The translations under genes were made by a program, and so were the position numbers. This document shows positions 26,611 through 34,723 of a DNA stretch of 64,000 nucleotides, in pieces (the first letter of the stretch is position 1; the number at the start of each line of letters is the position of its first letter). The notes under the pieces were generated by a model. It was not told where the DNA came from and searched no databases. It saw only the letters and a list, made by a program, of their open reading frames with translations. The stretch is taken from assembly GCF_014650895.1 (NCBI RefSeq), contig NZ_BMVV01000020.1, positions 1 to 64,000 of the forward strand. Direction: 5' to 3'. Source of the stretch: Streptomyces omiyaensis (lineage in GTDB: Bacteria > Actinomycetota > Actinomycetes > Streptomycetales > Streptomycetaceae).

Positions 26611-26982
26611 GTGCTGCCTACCGAGAATCGGCTGAGGCGGCGCGAGGACTTCGCAACCGCGGTACGTCGAGGACGCCGGGCCGGTCGCCCACTCCTCGTC
26701 GTCCACCTGCGTAGCGGTGCCACGGACCCGCACGCGCCTGGGGAGAGCGCTCCTCCGGCGCGTGCGGGTTTCGTCGTGAGCAAGGCCGTGGGCGGTGCGG
26801 TCGTCCGCAACCAGGTGAAGCGTCGTCTGCGCCACCTCGTCCGCGACCGGCTGTCCGCGCTGCCCCCCGGTAGCCTGGTGGTCGTACGGGCGTTGCCCGG
26901 AGCCGGTGACGCCGACCACGCCCACCTGGCCCGCGACCTGGACGCCGCCCTCCAGCGGCTGCTGGGAGGGGGTACGCGATGA
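26611..26982 (+). CDS. rnpA: ribonuclease P protein component
   Basis: This 123-aa basic protein is the protein subunit of RNase P, which trims tRNA 5' ends. It has the family motif VSKAVGGAVVRNQVKRRLRHLVRD and the start MLPTENRLRRREDF. It uses a GTG start 21 bases after rpmH, and its stop overlaps the yidD ATG (ATGA). Confidence 0.97.
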   Translation: MLPTENRLRRREDFATAVRRGRRAGRPLLVVHLRSGATDPHAPGESAPPARAGFVVSKAVGGAVVRNQVKRRLRHLVRDRLSALPPGSLVVVRALPGAGDADHAHLARDLDAALQRLLGGGTR

Positions 26983-27305
26983 AGTACCCGTTCCTCGCCC
27001 TCATCAAGCTGTACCAGTGGACGATCAGCCCTCTTCTGGGCGACGTCTGCCGGTACTACCCGTCGTGTTCCCACTACGGATTCACGGCCATAGACCGGCA
27101 TGGCGCGATCAAGGGCATCGCCCTGACCGCCTGGCGCATCCTGCGGTGCAACCCGTGGTCGCCCGGCGGAGTGGACCATGTCCCCCCGCGTAAGCGTCCG
27201 CGCTGGCACGAGATGCTCAGGAACGCGCTGCGCGGCGACAAGGGCGGGATCTCCGCCGAGACGAGCCCGGCCGCAGAGACCTCGCCCAATGCTCAAGGAG
27301 CCTGA
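26979..27305 (+). CDS. yidD: membrane protein insertion efficiency factor YidD
   Basis: This 108-aa protein has the YidD core ALIKLYQWTISPLLG, CRYYPSCSHYGFTAIDRHG and CNPWSPGGVDHVPP. YidD is a small membrane-associated protein that helps YidC insertion. The C-terminal 30 residues are a charged, less conserved tail. It overlaps rnpA and is followed by yidC after 3 bases, indicating one operon. Confidence 0.95.
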   Translation: MKYPFLALIKLYQWTISPLLGDVCRYYPSCSHYGFTAIDRHGAIKGIALTAWRILRCNPWSPGGVDHVPPRKRPRWHEMLRNALRGDKGGISAETSPAAETSPNAQGA

Positions 27306-27308
27306 TTA

Positions 27309-28607
27309 GTGGACACGATTGCCAGTCTGTTCAGCTTCATCACCTGGCCCGTTTCCTGGGTCATCGTCCAGTTCCACAAGCTGTACGGGGCCGTCTTCGG
27401 CCCCGACACGGGCTGGGCCTGGGGCCTGTCGATCGTGTCCCTCGTGGTGCTGATCCGTATCGCGCTGATCCCGCTCTTCGTGAAGCAGATCAAGGCGACG
27501 CGGAACATGCAGGCGCTCCAGCCGAAGATGAAGGCGATCCAGGAGCGCTACAAGAGCGACAAGCAGCGTCAGTCCGAAGAGATGATGAAGCTGTACAAGG
27601 AGACGGGCACCAACCCGCTCTCCTCGTGCCTTCCCATCCTCGCCCAGTCGCCGTTCTTCTTCGCCCTGTACCACGTGCTGTCCAACATCGCGTCGGGCAA
27701 GGAGATCGGTGTCCTCAACCAGGACCTGGTCAACAGCGCCCGCGAGGCGCACATCTTCGGCGCTCCGATCGCCTCGAAGTTCATGGACTCCCCCGAGGCC
27801 GTCGCGGCCCTCGGCGCCTCGCTGACCGACGTCCGCATCGTCACCGCGATCATGATCGTCCTGATGTCGGCCTCGCAGTTCTTCACCCAGCGCCAGCTGA
27901 TGATGAAGAACGTCGACCTCTCGGTGAAGACCCCGTACATGCAGCAGCAGAAGATGCTCATGTACATCTTCCCGGTGATCTTCGCGGTCATGGGCATCAA
28001 CTTCCCCGTCGGTGTCCTCGTCTACTGGCTGACCACCAACGTGTGGACCATGGGCCAGCAGATGTACGTGATCAACCAGAACCCGACCCCGGGCAGCAAG
28101 GCGCAGGACTCCTACCTCCAGCGCCTGCTGAAGAGCGTCACGCACCACGGTGAGATCCGCAGCCGTCGCCACAAGGCCGTCGTCAAGGCGATCGTCGCCA
28201 AGGGCTCCGACCGCAACGAGAACGAGCGCCGCTTCATCGGCGGTCTCGCCAAGGCCGGCTTCGCCGCCCAGGCCGACGGCACCGTGGTGAAGAGCGACGC
28301 CGCCGTCGCCGAGGCCGAGGGCATCGCCGCCCCCAAGCGGCAGCAGCCCAAGCGCCAGAGCAAGGCCCAGCGCCAGGCCGGCGGTCAGCAGGCCAAGCAC
28401 GACGAGGCCGACGAAGCCGTCGTGGAGACGGCCGAGGAGTCCGCGGGCGAGACCGCCCAGGACGCCGCGCCGAAGACCTCGCTGGAGAAGAAGCCCGAGA
28501 CGCCCGCCAAGGGCGGTGCCCAGGCCGGCGGCCGCAGCCGCGCCAGCTCCGGCAACCGCCAGCGCAAGGGCCAGCAGCGGCCCAAGCACCCGTCCTCCAA
28601 GAAGTAG
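27309..28607 (+). CDS. yidC: membrane protein insertase YidC
   Basis: This 432-aa YidC/Oxa1-type insertase places proteins into the cytoplasmic membrane. It has the short actinobacterial layout: a membrane span at the start, the positively charged groove region (RIALIPLFVKQIKATRNMQ), the coiled KSDKQRQSEEMMKLYKETGTNPLSSCLPIL motif and further spans to about residue 250. The last 150 residues form a Lys/Gln/Ala-rich hydrophilic tail that may bind ribosomes. It has a GTG start. Jag follows. Confidence 0.97.
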   Translation: MDTIASLFSFITWPVSWVIVQFHKLYGAVFGPDTGWAWGLSIVSLVVLIRIALIPLFVKQIKATRNMQALQPKMKAIQERYKSDKQRQSEEMMKLYKETGTNPLSSCLPILAQSPFFFALYHVLSNIASGKEIGVLNQDLVNSAREAHIFGAPIASKFMDSPEAVAALGASLTDVRIVTAIMIVLMSASQFFTQRQLMMKNVDLSVKTPYMQQQKMLMYIFPVIFAVMGINFPVGVLVYWLTTNVWTMGQQMYVINQNPTPGSKAQDSYLQRLLKSVTHHGEIRSRRHKAVVKAIVAKGSDRNENERRFIGGLAKAGFAAQADGTVVKSDAAVAEAEGIAAPKRQQPKRQSKAQRQAGGQQAKHDEADEAVVETAEESAGETAQDAAPKTSLEKKPETPAKGGAQAGGRSRASSGNRQRKGQQRPKHPSSKK

Positions 28608-28638
28608 AAGCGTCCACGTATCTAGAAGGAGTCCATCC

Positions 28639-29148
28639 GTGACGGAAGGCACCACCTCCGCCGCCGAGGGTGGCGACACCCTGACCCGCCTGGAGCAGGA
28701 GGGTGAGATCGCGGCCGACTACCTTGAGGGCCTGCTCGACATCGCCGACCTCGACGGCGACATCGACATGGACGTCGAGGCGGACCGGGCCGCGGTCTCG
28801 ATCATCAGCGACTCCGGCGGTCGTGATCTGCAGAAGCTCGTGGGCCGGGACGGCGAGGTCCTGGAGGCGCTCCAGGAGCTGACCCGCCTGGCCGTGCACC
28901 GGGAGACCGGTGACCGCAGCCGTCTGATGCTCGACATCGCCGGGTTCCGCGCGCAGAAGCGCACGGAGCTGGCCCAGATCGGCGCCAAGGCCGCGGACGA
29001 GGTGAAGTCCACCGGTCAGCCGGTCAAGCTGGACCCGATGACCCCGTTCGAGCGCAAGGTCGTGCACGACGCGGTCGCCGCCGCCGGTCTGCGCAGCGAG
29101 TCCGAAGGCGAGGAGCCGCAGCGCTTCGTCGTCGTCCTCCCTGCCTGA
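28639..29148 (+). CDS. jag: Jag/KhpB RNA-binding protein
   Basis: This 169-aa protein has an acidic start, a KH domain (VSIISDSGGRDLQKLVGRDGEVLEALQELTRLAV) and an R3H domain (MTPFERKVVHDAVAAAGLRSESEGEEPQRFVVVLP). KhpB proteins bind RNA and affect cell-wall growth in several Gram-positives. It starts with GTG after AGAAGGAG. It belongs to the yidC operon and is followed by a terminator. Confidence 0.95.
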   Translation: MTEGTTSAAEGGDTLTRLEQEGEIAADYLEGLLDIADLDGDIDMDVEADRAAVSIISDSGGRDLQKLVGRDGEVLEALQELTRLAVHRETGDRSRLMLDIAGFRAQKRTELAQIGAKAADEVKSTGQPVKLDPMTPFERKVVHDAVAAAGLRSESEGEEPQRFVVVLPA

Positions 29149-29164
29149 CCCCTCTCCTCGCGTC

Positions 29165-29190
29165 GGCCCCGTCTGTTCGCAGACGGGGCC
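29165..29190 (+). terminator. terminator after jag
   Basis: GGCCCCGTCTG (29165-29175) pairs perfectly with 29180-29190 around a TTCG tetraloop and is followed by GATCTTTG. It separates jag from rsmG. Confidence 0.85.
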
Positions 29191-29266
29191 GATCTTTGTC
29201 AGCCTGATAGTTCAGCCACCACAGTGCGCTCGCACGGTATCCGTGCGGTACGGAAGGACGGTCCCC

Positions 29267-29983
29267 GTGACGGAGGCAGCGGAGCTCCCCGAGGCGCCGG
29301 AGCAGGCACGGAAAGTCTTCGGCGAGTACTTCCCCGAGGCCGTGCGGTACGCGGAGCTGCTCGCGGACGCCGGTGTGAAGCGTGGGCTCATCGGCCCCCG
29401 TGAGGTCCCGCGGCTGTGGGAGCGCCATCTGCTGAACTGCGCGGTGCTCTCCGAGGTCGTGCCCGAGGGCGTCACGGTCTGCGACGTCGGCTCCGGGGCC
29501 GGTCTGCCCGGCATCCCGCTCGCCCTGGTGCGTCCGGACCTGAAGATCACGCTCCTGGAGCCGCTTCTGCGCCGGATCAACTTCCTCCAGGAAGTCGTGG
29601 AGCTGCTCGGCCTCGACCACGTGACCGTGGTGCGCGGCCGCGCCGAGGAGATGCTCGGCAAGTTCCCGCCGGTCCACGTCGTGACCGCCCGTGCCGTGGC
29701 TCCTCTCGACCGGCTGGCCGGCTGGGGCGTGCCCCTGCTCCGCCCCTACGGTGAGATGCTCCTGCTGAAGGGGGACACCGCGCAGGAGGAGCTCGACGGG
29801 GCGCGTGCCGCGCTCTCGAAGCTGGGTGTGGTGGAGACCTCGGTGCACCACGTCGGCGAGGGCATCGTCGATCCGATGTCCACGGTGGTGCGGGTCGAGG
29901 TCGGCGAGAGCCCCGGTGGTGTGCGCTTCGCGGCCAAGCGGGCCAAGGCCGCGCGGACGAGCAAGACCCGTCGGCGCCGCTGA
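29267..29983 (+). CDS. rsmG: 16S rRNA (guanine(527)-N7)-methyltransferase RsmG
   Basis: This 238-aa SAM-dependent enzyme methylates G527 of 16S rRNA; loss gives low-level streptomycin resistance and higher antibiotic production in Streptomyces. It has the SAM motif VCDVGSGAGLPGIPLAL, LLEPLLRRINFL and VTARAVAPLDRL. The GTG giving VTEAAELPEAPEQA follows GGAAGGA and is preferred over the upstream Met. The C-terminus is a basic tail (KRAKAARTSKTRRRR). Confidence 0.96.
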   Translation: MTEAAELPEAPEQARKVFGEYFPEAVRYAELLADAGVKRGLIGPREVPRLWERHLLNCAVLSEVVPEGVTVCDVGSGAGLPGIPLALVRPDLKITLLEPLLRRINFLQEVVELLGLDHVTVVRGRAEEMLGKFPPVHVVTARAVAPLDRLAGWGVPLLRPYGEMLLLKGDTAQEELDGARAALSKLGVVETSVHHVGEGIVDPMSTVVRVEVGESPGGVRFAAKRAKAARTSKTRRRR

Positions 29984-30046
29984 GCGTCGCATTCGTCCGC
30001 TTTCACGGAGTGTCGGACGGTCCCGGAAGGGCCGCAGGGGCATCGT

Positions 30047-30060
30047 GTTTCACGTGAAAC
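30047..30060. other. parS: parS site 1
   Basis: GTTTCACGTGAAAC, a perfect palindrome, upstream of parA in the rsmG-parA gap. It is a ParB-binding centromere site. Confidence 0.95.
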
Positions 30061-30221
30061 GTCGCTCACTGCTCCAGGGGATCATCAGCCGCGGGCGCGC
30101 AGCCGCAACCCCCCGGGACCGCAGACCCCGTGTGAAGCCACCCGCGAGGGTTACGGAGTTTTCCACCGAGGTGGATTCACCCACAGAACCACCGACCTCG
30201 CTGGTTCCGGACCCCGAAGGC

Positions 30222-31301
30222 ATGGCAGGCTCTTCCCATCGCGAGCTTGATGCCGAGGAGAGTGAATCCTTGCGGTCCGACGCCAACATCGCGGGACCGA
30301 TGACCGATCCGGTCCCCGGTCCCCGAACCGAATCGGCAGGGGAAGATGTTTCACGTGAAACGCTGCCCCCGATGGACGACACCCCCATTGGTCGTGCTGC
30401 CCAGCTGGCCGTAGAGGCCCTGGGTCGAGCAGGGGAGGGGCTTCCCCGTCCCGAGCAGACCCGCATCATGGTGGTGGCCAACCAGAAGGGCGGCGTGGGC
30501 AAGACGACCACGACCGTCAATCTGGCCGCGTCCCTGGCGCTGCACGGTGCCCGGGTCCTCGTCATCGACCTGGATCCACAGGGCAACGCCTCCACGGCCC
30601 TGGGCATCGACCACCACGCCGACGTGCCCTCGATCTACGACGTCCTCGTCGACAGCCGGCCGCTCTCCGAAGTGGTCCAGCCCGTTCTGGACGTCGAAGG
30701 CCTCTTCTGCGCCCCGGCCACGATCGATCTCGCCGGTGCGGAGATCGAGCTGGTGTCGATGGTGGCGCGCGAGAGCCGCCTCCAGCGGGCGATCCAGGCC
30801 TACGAGCAGCCGCTCGACTACGTCCTGATCGACTGCCCGCCGTCCCTCGGCCTGCTCTCGGTGAACGCCCTGGTGGCGGGTGCCGAGGTGCTCATCCCGA
30901 TCCAGTGCGAGTACTACGCGCTGGAGGGCCTCGGGCAGCTCCTGAAGAACGTCGACCTGGTCCGCGGGCACCTCAACCAGACGCTGCACGTCTCGACGAT
31001 CCTGCTGACCATGTACGACGGCCGGACCCGGCTCGCCTCGCAGGTCGCCGAGGAGGTCCGCACCCACTTCGGACAGGAGGTGCTCCGGACCAGCATCCCG
31101 CGGTCCGTCCGCATCTCCGAGGCACCGAGCTACGGCCAGACCGTGATCACCTACGATCCCGGTTCCAGTGGAGCCCTGTCGTACATCGAGGCGGCCCGCG
31201 AGATCGCCTTCCGAGGCGTCTCCCTCCACTACGAGCCCCAGCAGCACGGCCGTGTGGGGCACCAGAACAACCAGCACAGCATGGCGGAGGAACTTCAGTG
31301 A
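30222..31301 (+). CDS. parA: chromosome-partitioning ATPase ParA
   Basis: This protein of 359 aa (if started here) is a deviant-Walker ATPase that moves ParB-bound origins, essential for even segregation in sporulating hyphae. It has NQKGGVGKTTTTVNLA, VIDLDPQGNAS and LIDCPPSLGLL. The start is uncertain: MAGSSHREL at 30222 follows a GAAGG, but later Mets (MTDPV; MDDTPIGRAAQL at 30372) are possible, and the frame is open far upstream. A parS lies within codons 43-47 of the long form, encoding VSRET. Its stop overlaps parB (GTGA). Confidence 0.95.
   Translation: MAGSSHRELDAEESESLRSDANIAGPMTDPVPGPRTESAGEDVSRETLPPMDDTPIGRAAQLAVEALGRAGEGLPRPEQTRIMVVANQKGGVGKTTTTVNLAASLALHGARVLVIDLDPQGNASTALGIDHHADVPSIYDVLVDSRPLSEVVQPVLDVEGLFCAPATIDLAGAEIELVSMVARESRLQRAIQAYEQPLDYVLIDCPPSLGLLSVNALVAGAEVLIPIQCEYYALEGLGQLLKNVDLVRGHLNQTLHVSTILLTMYDGRTRLASQVAEEVRTHFGQEVLRTSIPRSVRISEAPSYGQTVITYDPGSSGALSYIEAAREIAFRGVSLHYEPQQHGRVGHQNNQHSMAEELQ
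30348..30361. other. parS: parS site 2, at the parA 5' end
   Basis: GTTTCACGTGAAAC inside or just before the parA coding start, depending on which start is used; it lies 301 bases from site 1. Confidence 0.95.
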
Positions 31302-32359
31302 GCGACCGACGTAGGGGACTGGGGCCGCGAGGGCTCGGCGCGCTGTTCGCCGGTGCCCCGCAGGACCAGGAGACGCCGGAGGCCGGCGCCGTCTCCACGC
31401 TCCCCGGGAGCGGCGCGGCACGCCTGTTCCCCCAGAGCACCCCGCACTCCGAGTCGGTGACGCCGGCCGTCCCCGTGGAGCCCGAGCCGGCGCTGGTCGC
31501 GGGCGCGTACTTCACCGAGATCGCCCTCGACGCCATCACGCCCAACAAGCAGCAGCCTCGTACGGTCTTCGACGACGAAGCCCTCGCCGAGCTCGTCACC
31601 TCCATCAAGGAGGTGGGTCTGCTCCAGCCCGTGGTCGTCCGGAAGGCCGAGACCGGTGACGGTGCGTACGAGCTGATCATGGGCGAGCGGCGCTGGCGTG
31701 CCTGCCGCGAGGCCGGTCTGGAGACGATCCCCGCGATCGTCCGGGCCACCGACGACGAGAAGATGCTCCTGGACGCGCTCCTGGAGAACCTCCACCGGGC
31801 GCAGCTGAACCCGCTGGAGGAGGCCTTCGCCTACGAGCAGCTGCTCACGGACTTCGGCTGCACCCACGACCAGCTCGCGGACCGGATCGGGCGCTCGCGT
31901 CCCCAGGTCTCCAACACCCTGCGGCTCCTGCGGCTCTCCCCGCCGGTCCAGCGCCGGGTCGCCGCCGGGGTGATCTCCGCCGGTCACGCCCGTGCCCTGC
32001 TCGGGGTGGAGGATCCGGAGGCCCAGGACCAGCTGGCGTACCGGATCGTCGCCGAGGGCCTGTCGGTGCGCACGGTCGAGGAGATCGTGAAGCTCATGGG
32101 CTCCGAGGAGACCGCCGCGGTGAAGGCGCGGAAGCCCCGGGCGGGCGCCCGGGTCTCGCCGGTCTTCTCCGACCTGGCCACGCGCCTCTCGGACCGTTTC
32201 GAGACGCGGGTGAAGGTCGACCTGGGGCAGCAGAAGGGCAAGATCGTCGTCGAGTTCGCCTCGGTGGAGGACCTCGACCGGATCCTCACGACGCTGGCCC
32301 CCGGCGAGAGCAAGATCATGGAGCAGCTGAAGGCCGACCAGGACGACGCGTCGTCCTGA
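31298..32359 (+). CDS. parB: chromosome-partitioning protein ParB
   Basis: This 353-aa CTP-dependent DNA clamp loads at parS sites and spreads to form the segregation complex. The N-terminus RRRGLGPRGLGALFAG is the ParA-contacting part. The CTPase/ParB domain has NKQQPRTVFDDEALAELVTSI and GERRWRACREAG; the helix-turn-helix is around GCTHDQLADRIGRSRPQVSNTLRLLRL; the C-terminal dimer domain ends in the last 50 residues. It starts with a GTG overlapping the parA stop. Confidence 0.98.
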   Translation: MSDRRRGLGPRGLGALFAGAPQDQETPEAGAVSTLPGSGAARLFPQSTPHSESVTPAVPVEPEPALVAGAYFTEIALDAITPNKQQPRTVFDDEALAELVTSIKEVGLLQPVVVRKAETGDGAYELIMGERRWRACREAGLETIPAIVRATDDEKMLLDALLENLHRAQLNPLEEAFAYEQLLTDFGCTHDQLADRIGRSRPQVSNTLRLLRLSPPVQRRVAAGVISAGHARALLGVEDPEAQDQLAYRIVAEGLSVRTVEEIVKLMGSEETAAVKARKPRAGARVSPVFSDLATRLSDRFETRVKVDLGQQKGKIVVEFASVEDLDRILTTLAPGESKIMEQLKADQDDASS

Positions 32360-32378
32360 CGCTTCCCGGCAGTTCCCG

Positions 32379-32423
32379 GAGGGCGGGTCACGTTCCGTAC
32401 GTCATCGGAGCGGGCCCGCCCTT
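32379..32423 (+). terminator. possible parAB terminator
   Basis: AGGGCGGG (32380-32387) can pair with CCCGCCCT (32415-32422) followed by TTT, but the loop is 27 bases, so support is moderate. Confidence 0.4.
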
Positions 32424-32524
32424 TGCCTGTGTGCGGTGTCGCACGGATACCCTGGTGGATACGATTCCGAGAGCCGTATTCGTGCTCGGTGGTCGTTCGA
32501 CGGCCAGGGAAGCGAGGGGCAGCC

Positions 32525-33142
32525 GTGGGGCGTCGGCTCGTACCGCTCACGCTGGACAATCTTCCGCACCTCCCGAAGCGCTGCCGCTCCTGCGTCTTCT
32601 GGGAGCTCGATCCGGTGAGCGGGGAGGCCGCCGTGAAGGCGGGCCGCGCGGAGGTGGAGAAGGAGGCGTGGATCTCCGCCGTCCTGCTGGAGTGGGGGTC
32701 CTGCGGCAGGGTCGTCTACGTGGACGACGTGCCGGTCGGCTATGTGCTCTACGCTCCCCCGGCCTATGTGCCGCGGGCGACGGCCTTTCCCACGAGCCCG
32801 GTGGCGGCTGATGCCGTCCAGCTGATGACGGCCTGGATCATGCCGGAGTACCAGGGCCAGGGACTGGGCCGGGTGATGGTGCAGACGGTGGCGAAGGACG
32901 TCCTCCGGCGGGGCTTCAAGGCGATCGAGGCCTTCGGTGACGCCCGGTGGAAGGAACCGGCCTGTGTGCTGCCGGCCGACCACCTGCTCGCCGTCGGCTT
33001 CAAGACCGTACGCCCGCACCCCGCCTTCCCACGGCTCCGCCTGGAGCTGCGGACGACGCTCTCCTGGAAGGAGGACGTCGAGATGGCCCTGGACCGGCTG
33101 CTCGGGGCGGTGCAGAAGGAACCGGCGCTCAGGCCGCTGTGA
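32525..33142 (+). CDS. GNAT family N-acetyltransferase
   Basis: This 205-aa protein starts with a GTG (VGRRLVPLTLDNLPHLPKRC) and contains an acetyl-CoA fold: VPVGYVLYAPPAYVPRA, then AWIMPEYQGQGLGRVMVQTVAKDV with the Q-x-x-G-x-G/A binding loop. A Cys pair (KRCRSCVFWELDP) is near the start. This gene follows parB in Streptomyces; the substrate is unknown. The open frame extends upstream but the GTG follows GAGGGGCAG. Confidence 0.85.
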   Translation: MGRRLVPLTLDNLPHLPKRCRSCVFWELDPVSGEAAVKAGRAEVEKEAWISAVLLEWGSCGRVVYVDDVPVGYVLYAPPAYVPRATAFPTSPVAADAVQLMTAWIMPEYQGQGLGRVMVQTVAKDVLRRGFKAIEAFGDARWKEPACVLPADHLLAVGFKTVRPHPAFPRLRLELRTTLSWKEDVEMALDRLLGAVQKEPALRPL

Positions 33143-33156
33143 GTCCGGGAACGGAG

Positions 33157-33186
33157 AACGGCCCGCCCCTCAGGGGGCGGGCCGTT
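33157..33186. terminator. bidirectional terminator abutting parS
   Basis: AACGGCCCGCCCC (33157-33169) pairs perfectly with 33174-33186 around TCAG, between the convergent GNAT and trxA genes. Its last three bases are the first of parS site 3. Confidence 0.85.
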
Positions 33187-33197
33187 TCACGTGAAAC
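33184..33197. other. parS: parS site 3
   Basis: GTTTCACGTGAAAC, overlapping the terminator arm by three bases, 10 bases from the trxA stop. Confidence 0.95.
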
Positions 33198-33206
33198 AGC
33201 GAGGGG

Positions 33207-33539
33207 TCACTTCGCGCCGAGGAAGGGCTCCAGGTCGCGCACGATCGCGGCCTTCGGCTTGGCGCCGACGATGGTCTTCACGACCTCGCCGCCCTGGTAC
33301 ACGTTCAGCGTCGGGATGGACATGACGCCGTACTTGGCGGCCGTGGCCGGGTTCTCGTCGATGTTGAGCTTCACGATCTCGATCTCGCCGTGCTCGGCGG
33401 CGATGGCCTCCAGCGAGGGGGCGATCTGACGGCACGGGCCGCACCAGGCAGCCCAGAAGTCCACCAGGACGGGCTTCTCGCTGTTGAGGACGTCCTCTTC
33501 GAAGGAAGCGTCGGTCACGTTCTTCAGGGCGCCGGCCAC
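33207..33539 (-). CDS. trxA: thioredoxin
   Basis: This 110-aa protein has the thioredoxin fold with active site FWAAWCGPCRQIAP and the cis-Pro region MSIPTLNVYQGGE. It keeps cytoplasmic thiols reduced with TrxB, encoded 46 bases upstream in the same direction. The GTG giving VAGALKNVTDASFEED is the family-like start. Confidence 0.97.
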   Translation of the reverse strand: MAGALKNVTDASFEEDVLNSEKPVLVDFWAAWCGPCRQIAPSLEAIAAEHGEIEIVKLNIDENPATAAKYGVMSIPTLNVYQGGEVVKTIVGAKPKAAIVRDLEPFLGAK

Positions 33540-33585
33540 GGCGGTCTCCTTAACTTCGCGGGGTGTGGGGTGGGAGGAGTTCGGT

Positions 33586-34551
33586 TCAGACCGCGGGGGT
33601 CTCGGCCAGCTTCTCGCTGTCGGCGAGCGCGGCCAGGAAGCGCTCGGCGTCGAGCGCGGCGGAGCATCCGGTACCGGCGGCCGTGATGGCCTGGCGGTAG
33701 GTGTGGTCGACGACGTCACCGGCGCCGAAGACACCCGTCAGGTTGGTGCGGGTCGACGGGGCGGCGACCTTGAGGTAGCCCTCCGCGTCGAGCTCCAGCT
33801 GGCCCTTGAAGAGCTCGGTGCGCGGGTCGTGGCCCACGGCGATGAAGAGGCCGGTGACCGGCAGTTCGCTGGTCTCGCCCGTCTTCGTGTTCCGCAGGGT
33901 CAGACCGGAGAGCTTCTGGTCGCCGTGGATCTCGGCGACCTCGTTGTCCCAGGCGAACTTGATCTTCGGGTCGGCGAAGGCGCGCTCCTGCATCGCCTTG
34001 GAGGCGCGCAGGGTGTCACGGCGGTGGACGATGGTCACCGACTTGGCGAAGCGCGAGAGGAAGGTCGCCTCCTCGATCGCGGTGTCGCCGCCGCCGACGA
34101 CGGCGATGTCCTGGTCCTTGAAGAAGAAGCCGTCGCAGGTGGCGCACCAGGAGACACCGCGACCGGAGAGAGTGTCCTCGTTGGGCAGGCCGAGCTTGCG
34201 GTGCTGCGAGCCGGTGGTGACGATGACGGCCTTGGCGCGGTGCACGGTGCCGGCGGTGTCCGTGACGGTCTTGATCTCGCCCGTGAGGTCCACGGCGACG
34301 ATGTCGTCCGGGACGAGCTCGGCGCCGAAGCGCTCGGCCTGCGCCCGCATGTTGTCCATGAGGTCAGGGCCCATGATGCCGTCGCGGAAGCCGGGGAAGT
34401 TCTCGACCTCGGTGGTGTTCATCAGCGCGCCACCGGCGGTGACGGCACCCTCGAAGACCAGCGGGTTCAGCGACGCTCGGGCCGTGTAGAGCGCAGCGGT
34501 GTAACCCGCGGGCCCGGAGCCGATGATGATCACATTACGGACGTCGCTCAC
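33586..34551 (-). CDS. trxB: thioredoxin-disulfide reductase
   Basis: This 321-aa FAD enzyme passes electrons from NADPH to thioredoxin. It has the FAD motif IIGSGPAGYTAALYTARA, the redox centre WCATCDG, the NADPH motif VVGGGDTAIEEA and the C-terminal GVFGAGDVVDHTYRQAITAAGTG. It forms an operon with trxA. In Streptomyces such operons respond to SigR, but I could not fix a SigR promoter here. Confidence 0.98.
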   Translation of the reverse strand: MSDVRNVIIIGSGPAGYTAALYTARASLNPLVFEGAVTAGGALMNTTEVENFPGFRDGIMGPDLMDNMRAQAERFGAELVPDDIVAVDLTGEIKTVTDTAGTVHRAKAVIVTTGSQHRKLGLPNEDTLSGRGVSWCATCDGFFFKDQDIAVVGGGDTAIEEATFLSRFAKSVTIVHRRDTLRASKAMQERAFADPKIKFAWDNEVAEIHGDQKLSGLTLRNTKTGETSELPVTGLFIAVGHDPRTELFKGQLELDAEGYLKVAAPSTRTNLTGVFGAGDVVDHTYRQAITAAGTGCSAALDAERFLAALADSEKLAETPAV

Positions 34552-34723
34552 GGGTTTCTTCCTCGTCTCTGCAGACTGCCTACTGCCTACGGGGTGGTGT
34601 CTCGGTCACTCTCACCCCACCCAACGGATCCTAAGGGGCGAGCATTCCCGAGGGCGCCGCGCGGCACGTGCGTGAGACGGAGGATGAGACGGACGGTGAG
34701 ACGCGAGTGAGGCGGGGGAGCGC

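Noticed and set aside
32341..32356. 16-bp palindrome GGACGACG/CGTCGTCC at the parB 3' end
   Set aside because: It encodes the DDASS end of ParB with ordinary codons and has no relation to parS; likely chance.
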